A stretch of 5,658 bases of DNA from Chloroflexota bacterium (GTDB taxonomy: Bacteria > Chloroflexota > FW602-bin22 > JAMCYS01). The position numbers were made by a program, and so were the translations under genes. Numbering within the stretch: the first letter of the stretch is position 1; every line of letters begins with the position of its first letter. The stretch covers positions 1 to 5,658 of the forward strand of contig JAJZQK010000271.1 in assembly GCA_021847625.1 (NCBI GenBank), in the 5' to 3' direction. Positions 5,590 to 5,658 of the stretch are shown here, in pieces. The notes under the pieces are model-generated. The model did not search any database, had not been told where the DNA came from, and saw nothing but the letters and a program-made list of their open reading frames with translations.

Positions 5590-5658
5590 GTCGTCCTCTT
5601 CGGCTCGACCGCGATCGCCGCCCATCGGCCGGTGACGTGGGGAGAAACGCCGGCGCAG
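5590..5658. other. Window end without a recognisable gene
   Basis: The last 69 bases contain no convincing start codon with a ribosome site. A GTG at 5633 opens a frame to the window edge but has no supporting Shine-Dalgarno sequence and is too short to identify. The - strand frame covering this stretch (to 5275) is mostly antisense to moaD and has no family motifs. Confidence 0.4.

Noticed and set aside
5611..5618. GCGATCGC octamer, the HIP1 palindrome abundant in many cyanobacteria
   Set aside because: A single copy in this window is expected by chance at this GC content and does not support a cyanobacterial origin.
5275..5625. A 116-residue open frame on the - strand over moaD and downstream DNA
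   Set aside because: Mostly antisense to moaD, with no recognisable motif and no clear ribosome site; the MoaD frame with its Gly-Gly end is the real gene.

Overview
The window is GC-rich bacterial DNA. It has Shine-Dalgarno sequences before the genes, ATG and GTG starts, and one consensus extended -10 promoter. The gene content points to an anaerobe that uses nickel and tungsten (or molybdenum): a soluble bidirectional [NiFe]-hydrogenase and an aldehyde:ferredoxin oxidoreductase (AOR). Such pairings are common in Chloroflexota, Deltaproteobacteria-like lineages and related sediment or thermal anaerobes. The sequence alone does not fix the phylum, and no mobile element, tRNA, rRNA or CRISPR array is visible.

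Layout. (1) 2-2607, + strand: the 3' end of a hydrogenase operon. It holds the C-terminal part of a NuoG-like (complex I 75 kDa / molybdopterin-oxidoreductase fold) subunit, then hoxY (small subunit, one [4Fe-4S] cluster) and hoxH (large subunit, [NiFe] site). The genes are 10 and 13 bases apart, each with a strong ribosome binding site. The diaphorase genes (hoxE/hoxF-like) would lie upstream of the window. (2) 2608-3178: a stretch with no intact gene. On the - strand it carries a decayed pentapeptide-repeat protein gene (about 3042 to 2797), plus several short perfect inverted repeats, one of which spans the hoxH stop codon. (3) 3179-5460, + strand: a second transcription unit. It starts at an extended -10 promoter (TGCTATAAT) and encodes a 620-residue AOR-family enzyme, followed 20 bases later by a MoaD/ThiS-type sulfur carrier ending in Gly-Gly. 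(4) 5461-5658: non-coding, with strong inverted repeats that probably end the unit.

How the parts work together. The hydrogenase should exchange electrons between H2 and NAD(P)(H), possibly with ferredoxin, through the diaphorase and NuoG-like modules. The AOR interconverts an aldehyde and its carboxylic acid with ferredoxin at a tungsto-bispterin site. The MoaD-like protein would supply the dithiolene sulfur of that pterin. Both systems are redox enzymes of anaerobic metabolism and could share an electron pool, but the promoter and the gene remnant between them argue for separate transcription. I see no clearly new system. The points most worth checking are the NuoG-type hydrogenase partner, the non-canonical AOR active-site segment with its paired moaD, and the pentapeptide-gene relic.
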